Source: Herpetosiphon giganteus (GTDB taxonomy: Bacteria; Chloroflexota; Chloroflexia; Chloroflexales; Herpetosiphonaceae). Taken from it: 64,000 nucleotides of DNA. Location: NCBI RefSeq assembly GCF_016907925.1, contig NZ_JAFBCZ010000001.1, positions 248,001 to 312,000 of the forward strand. The letters are read 5' to 3'. Below the pieces are notes generated by a model. The model was not told the DNA's origin. It was given only the letters and a program-made list of their open reading frames with translations, and ran no database searches. Below, in pieces: positions 61,290 through 64,000 of the stretch (within the stretch, counting starts at the first letter, position 1; every line of letters begins with the position of its first letter). Position numbers and translations under genes: made by a program.

Positions 61290-61976
61290 ATGAAATTACG
61301 CTCTTTTGCAATGTTAATTCTGCTTGGTGGCTTAGCCGCGTGTGGCACTGCGCCAACCAAAGTTGATGAGCCGTTCCCAACGACCAGCAGCGCGCCAATG
61401 GCCAAAACCCAACCAACCGTCGATTCGATGATGCAACCAACCGAGCCAATGTCGATGACCGACGACATGATGCAGCCAACCGAGCCAATGTCGATGACCG
61501 ACGATATGATGCAGCCAACCGGGCCAATGTCGATGACTGACGATATGCAACCATCTGATCCGATGACCGATGATATGATCGAGCCAACCATCATGCCAAC
61601 CGCTGAATCGCGGGTTGAACCAAGCGCCGTGCCAGCCGAGCCAGTGATGCTCAGTTCTGGCGCGTTTCGTGGCATCGACCATGAAAGTCGGGGCATGGCA
61701 ATGCTGTTCAAACAACCAGATGGCAGCATGATGTTGCGGCTCAACGATTTCTACGTCGAGCCAGGCCCAGATATGTATGTCTTTGTTGCCAAGGCCGCCG
61801 ACATTCATCAGCCAAGCGATTTGCAAGCAGGCTACCTTGAATTGAGCAAACTCAAAGGCTCCGAGGGCAACCAAAATTATCCCCTGCCCGACGATTTTGA
61901 TCCTGCGCTCTATAACAATGTCGTGATCTGGTGCGAAAAATATCAAGTCTTGATGGCGGTTGCACCAATCCAGTAA
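61290..61976 (+). CDS. DM13-domain lipoprotein with Met-rich repeats
   Basis: 228 residues. A lipoprotein signal is clear (MLILLGGLAACGT, Cys about 19). Residues about 45-95 are repeats of MMQPTEPMSMTDD. The rest is a DM13 domain (LSSGAFRGIDHESRGMAML ... VVIWCEKYQVLMAVA) with the conserved Cys in VIWCEKY. DM13 domains are suggested to act in redox reactions outside the cell. The Met-rich stretch could bind copper(I) or silver; this is inference. GGAGG lies 6 nt before the ATG. Confidence 0.88.
   Translation: MKLRSFAMLILLGGLAACGTAPTKVDEPFPTTSSAPMAKTQPTVDSMMQPTEPMSMTDDMMQPTEPMSMTDDMMQPTGPMSMTDDMQPSDPMTDDMIEPTIMPTAESRVEPSAVPAEPVMLSSGAFRGIDHESRGMAMLFKQPDGSMMLRLNDFYVEPGPDMYVFVAKAADIHQPSDLQAGYLELSKLKGSEGNQNYPLPDDFDPALYNNVVIWCEKYQVLMAVAPIQ
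61428..61550. repeat. 39-bp tandem repeat inside the DM13 gene
   Basis: Three copies of a unit beginning ATGATGCAGCCAACCGAGCC, encoding MMQPTEPMSMTDD, with a shorter fourth. Confidence 0.85.
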
Positions 61977-62370
61977 AATAAAAGTATGAAGGATGAAGTT
62001 AAATTCAAAAGGCAGAAGGCAAAAATCAAAAACGGGGAGAACAGGAGTAAGTTTTAACGCAGCGGCGCAGAGCATGGGAGGTTATTAGCTTGTGGCTATC
62101 TGGATTGGTTCATTGGCTTAGCAACCGTGTCCCCACACCCTCGCCCCCGCTCCCGCCCGCAAGGTGAGTAGGAATCACGCGATTCGCGCTCCCCTCGCCC
62201 GCGTTCAGTGGCAGAGGGGCTGGGGGTGAGGGCATCAGATCATGATTAACGCAATGAACCAGTACACCAATAACCATCAGCCTATAGCCCATCGCCTTTC
62301 TATCCTTCGCGTTCTTCGCGGTTTCTCGTCCTTCGTGCCCTTCGTGCGCTTCGTGGATCAATTTGAGGAA
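61977..62370. repeat. Intergenic filler of degenerate short repeats before the response regulator gene
   Basis: It contains GGATGAAG, CGCAGCGGCGCAGAG, the GC-rich inverted element copy 2 (62131-62234) and TTCGCGGTTTC/TTCGTGCGCTTCGTGG repeats that run up to within 20 nt of the next start codon. No gene is seen. Confidence 0.8.
62131..62234. repeat. GC-rich MITE-like element, copy 2
   Basis: It begins CCCCACACCCTCGCCCCCGC and ends GGGGCTGGGGGTGAGGG. It shares the inner TCCCCTCGCCCGCGTTCAGT segment with copy 1 at 16817-16997. Confidence 0.65.
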
Positions 62371-62376
62371 TTACAT

Positions 62377-63075
62377 ATGGCCAATATTTTGGTGGTTGAT
62401 GACGAACCGAATATTCGCGAAGTGGTGGGCCTCTATTTGCGCCGCGAAGGCCATAGCGTGATCGAGGCCAGCGATGGCGAGGAAGCCTTGCGCTTGGCCC
62501 GTCAACAACCGCCAGATTTGGTTGTGCTTGATCTGATGTTGCCCAAGGTGACTGGCTTGGAAGTGTGTCGCCGCTTGCAGAGCGATCAACGCACTCCCGT
62601 GATTATGCTCACCGCCAAGAGCGAAGAAAACGATCGGATCATTGGCCTTGGCGTGGGCGCTGACGATTATGTGGTCAAGCCATTTAGCCCACGCGAACTG
62701 GTGGCGCGCGTCGAAGCAGTGCTGCGGCGGGTTCAACCACAGCCCGATGCCCCGCCCCCAGATGAACGCCCGATTGAGCTAGGTGCATTGCGCGTCGATC
62801 CACGCACTCGCGATGTGCAAGTGGCGGGCAAATCGATTAGCTTGACCGCCCGCGAATTTGATTTGCTCTATTTTCTGGCGCGCCATCGCGAACGGGTGTT
62901 TACCCGCGACCAACTGATGGAACTCGTCTGGGGCTATACATTTTCCGCCGATACCAGCACCGTCACCGTGCATATTCGACGTTTGCGCGAAAAAATCGAG
63001 GACGACCCAACCGCGCCGCGCTATTTACAAACGGTCTGGGGCGTGGGCTACAAACTCAGTGCAGGCGAGCAATGA
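62377..63075 (+). CDS. OmpR/PhoB-family response regulator
   Basis: 232 residues. The receiver domain has NILVVDDEPNIREVV, phosphoacceptor Asp in LVVLDLMLPKVTG (about 53) and the Lys in YVVKPFSPREL. The winged-helix domain has LTAREFDLLYFLARH and VHIRRLREKIEDDP. ATG 62377 has GAGGA 8 nt upstream; the frame upstream is filler repeat. The kinase gene follows with an ATGA overlap. Confidence 0.93.
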   Translation: MANILVVDDEPNIREVVGLYLRREGHSVIEASDGEEALRLARQQPPDLVVLDLMLPKVTGLEVCRRLQSDQRTPVIMLTAKSEENDRIIGLGVGADDYVVKPFSPRELVARVEAVLRRVQPQPDAPPPDERPIELGALRVDPRTRDVQVAGKSISLTAREFDLLYFLARHRERVFTRDQLMELVWGYTFSADTSTVTVHIRRLREKIEDDPTAPRYLQTVWGVGYKLSAGEQ

Positions 63076-64000
63076 AGCGCTTTTTGCAGCAATGCAGCCT
63101 TTTGTTGCTGACCTTGGCGATTGCCTTGACGTTGGTTGGCTTGGTTGGCCACTTTGGCCTCATGCTGCCAATCAGCGAACTCGAAGGCATCATCACGCTG
63201 TTTGGTTCGCTTGGGTTTGGGGCTGGCGTGGTGGCAATTATCGCCTTGCAAAGCCGCATGCTCTCGCTGCTGCGCAGTTTGCGAGCGCAAATTATTGCCG
63301 CGATTGGCTTAGGCGGGATTTTGGTGGCGGCCTTGTTGCAGGGCGTGGCTAGCGCTATGTTCATCAGCACCGATCACGATTTACCATTGTTGCTGCTGGT
63401 GCTGATTTTTATGTTAGTGCTAGCTTTGGGCTTTAGCATCGCCGTGGGCAATGTGTTGGTGGCGCGCTTGGCCGAGGTTCGGGCTGGAGCCACCGCACTA
63501 GCCAAAGGCGATTTAACCTTGCGCATCCCTGAGCATGGCAGTGATGAAGTGAGTTTGCTAGCCGCCGATTTTAACCAGATGGCCGATGAGCTAGCCCAAA
63601 GTGCGCAACGCCAACAAGAGCTTGAGCAATCGCGCCGCGATTTGATTGCCGCCATCTCCCACGATTTGCGCACCCCGCTAACCGCAGTTCGCGCCATGAT
63701 CGAAGCCTTAGCAGATGGCGTGGTAACTGAGCCAGCGACTCAACAGCGCTACCTTCATTCAGCCAATGCCCAATTAACCAACCTCAGCACCTTAGTCGAT
63801 GATTTATTCGAGATGGCTCAGCTTGATGCTGGCGTGTTGCGCTTAGAATTGGAGCGGGCCTCGCTTGGCGATTTAATCTCCGATACGTTGAGCAATTTAC
63901 AACCGCATGCTGCGGCTCATGGCGTGCAACTGCTCGGCAAAGTTGATCCTGCCGCCGATTTGGTGCTGATGAATGCGCCAAAATTGCAACGGGTCTTATA
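63072..64000 (+). CDS. Membrane sensor histidine kinase, 3'-truncated by the window edge
   Basis: At least 309 residues; the frame is still open at the window end. Four hydrophobic segments (about 6-30, 42-60, 72-95 and 103-125) are followed by a HAMP domain (about 125-180), then HisKA with SHDLRTPLTAVRAM (about 195). The start of the ATPase domain is cut off. ATG 63072 overlaps the response regulator stop. Partner of that regulator. Confidence 0.9.
   Translation, partial: MKRFLQQCSLLLLTLAIALTLVGLVGHFGLMLPISELEGIITLFGSLGFGAGVVAIIALQSRMLSLLRSLRAQIIAAIGLGGILVAALLQGVASAMFISTDHDLPLLLLVLIFMLVLALGFSIAVGNVLVARLAEVRAGATALAKGDLTLRIPEHGSDEVSLLAADFNQMADELAQSAQRQQELEQSRRDLIAAISHDLRTPLTAVRAMIEALADGVVTEPATQQRYLHSANAQLTNLSTLVDDLFEMAQLDAGVLRLELERASLGDLISDTLSNLQPHAAAHGVQLLGKVDPAADLVLMNAPKLQRVL

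Noticed and set aside
61332-62075. 247-aa minus-strand open frame with His/Trp repeats
   Set aside because: Antisense of the Met-rich DM13 gene and its repeats.

Overview
The window looks like a chromosomal segment of a Herpetosiphon-like member of the Chloroflexota. This is an inference from gene content: many multi-domain histidine kinases, Thr/Pro-rich surface proteins, subtilisin and gingipain-type secreted proteases, an ECF sigma/anti-sigma pair, an Rsb-type module, and intergenic filler made of short degenerate repeats (TTCGTG-, GGATGA- and CCCTCACCCCC-type). Base composition is close to 50 % GC over most of the window. It is clearly AT-richer from 1 to about 7.6 kb, which marks that part as a transferred island.

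Layout. 1-7.6 kb: a DISARM-type defence locus (partial drmA, drmB, convergent C5-cytosine methyltransferase) with two striking inverted repeats and a set of three 14-bp direct repeats. 7.6-18.7 kb, nearly all minus strand: zinc-ribbon membrane protein, tsaC, membrane protein, zinc-finger/LCP fusion, sensor kinase with rsbX-like and rsbT-like genes, purM, dipeptidase, DinB-like protein. 18.7-30.4 kb: housekeeping genes (alaX-type editing protein, pheT, pyruvate dehydrogenase E1alpha/E1beta/E2, the infC-rpmI-rplT-trmH operon, a RusA-like nuclease). 30.4-42.4 kb: one long minus-strand run of a histidine kinase, a response regulator, a PqqD-like protein, a radical SAM/SPASM enzyme, a 56-residue Cys-containing peptide, an HPr-kinase-like protein, an S26-like peptidase, a C25 (gingipain-type) protease, a sortase and a sortase-substrate-like surface protein. 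42.5-64 kb, mostly plus strand: ECF sigma factor and anti-sigma factor, subtilisin, small membrane proteins, two tandem sensor kinases followed by a mucin-like surface protein, protoporphyrinogen oxidase, S10 peptidase-like protein, MFS transporter, DM13 lipoprotein, and a two-component pair that runs off the window end.

The most interesting region is 36.9-39.9 kb. A 56-aa peptide at 38266-38436 (minus) lies between a radical SAM/SPASM gene and an HprK-like kinase gene. It has a leader with a Y-x-x-P motif, a Ser/Thr/Cys-rich tail and a C-terminal serine. With the PqqD-like recognition protein, the Ser/His S26-like peptidase and the C25 protease, this forms a coherent candidate RiPP (ribosomally made, modified peptide) cassette with its own promoter. 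I propose radical SAM crosslinking, phosphorylation and proteolytic release; all three steps are inferred.

Other points readable directly from sequence are an AUC start for infC backed by promoter and Shine-Dalgarno positions, a small frameshifted gene behind alaX, a 22-bp perfect palindrome in the methyltransferase leader, and a gene whose stop codon lies inside a dispersed repeat. No rRNA gene, canonical tRNA gene or CRISPR array was seen.
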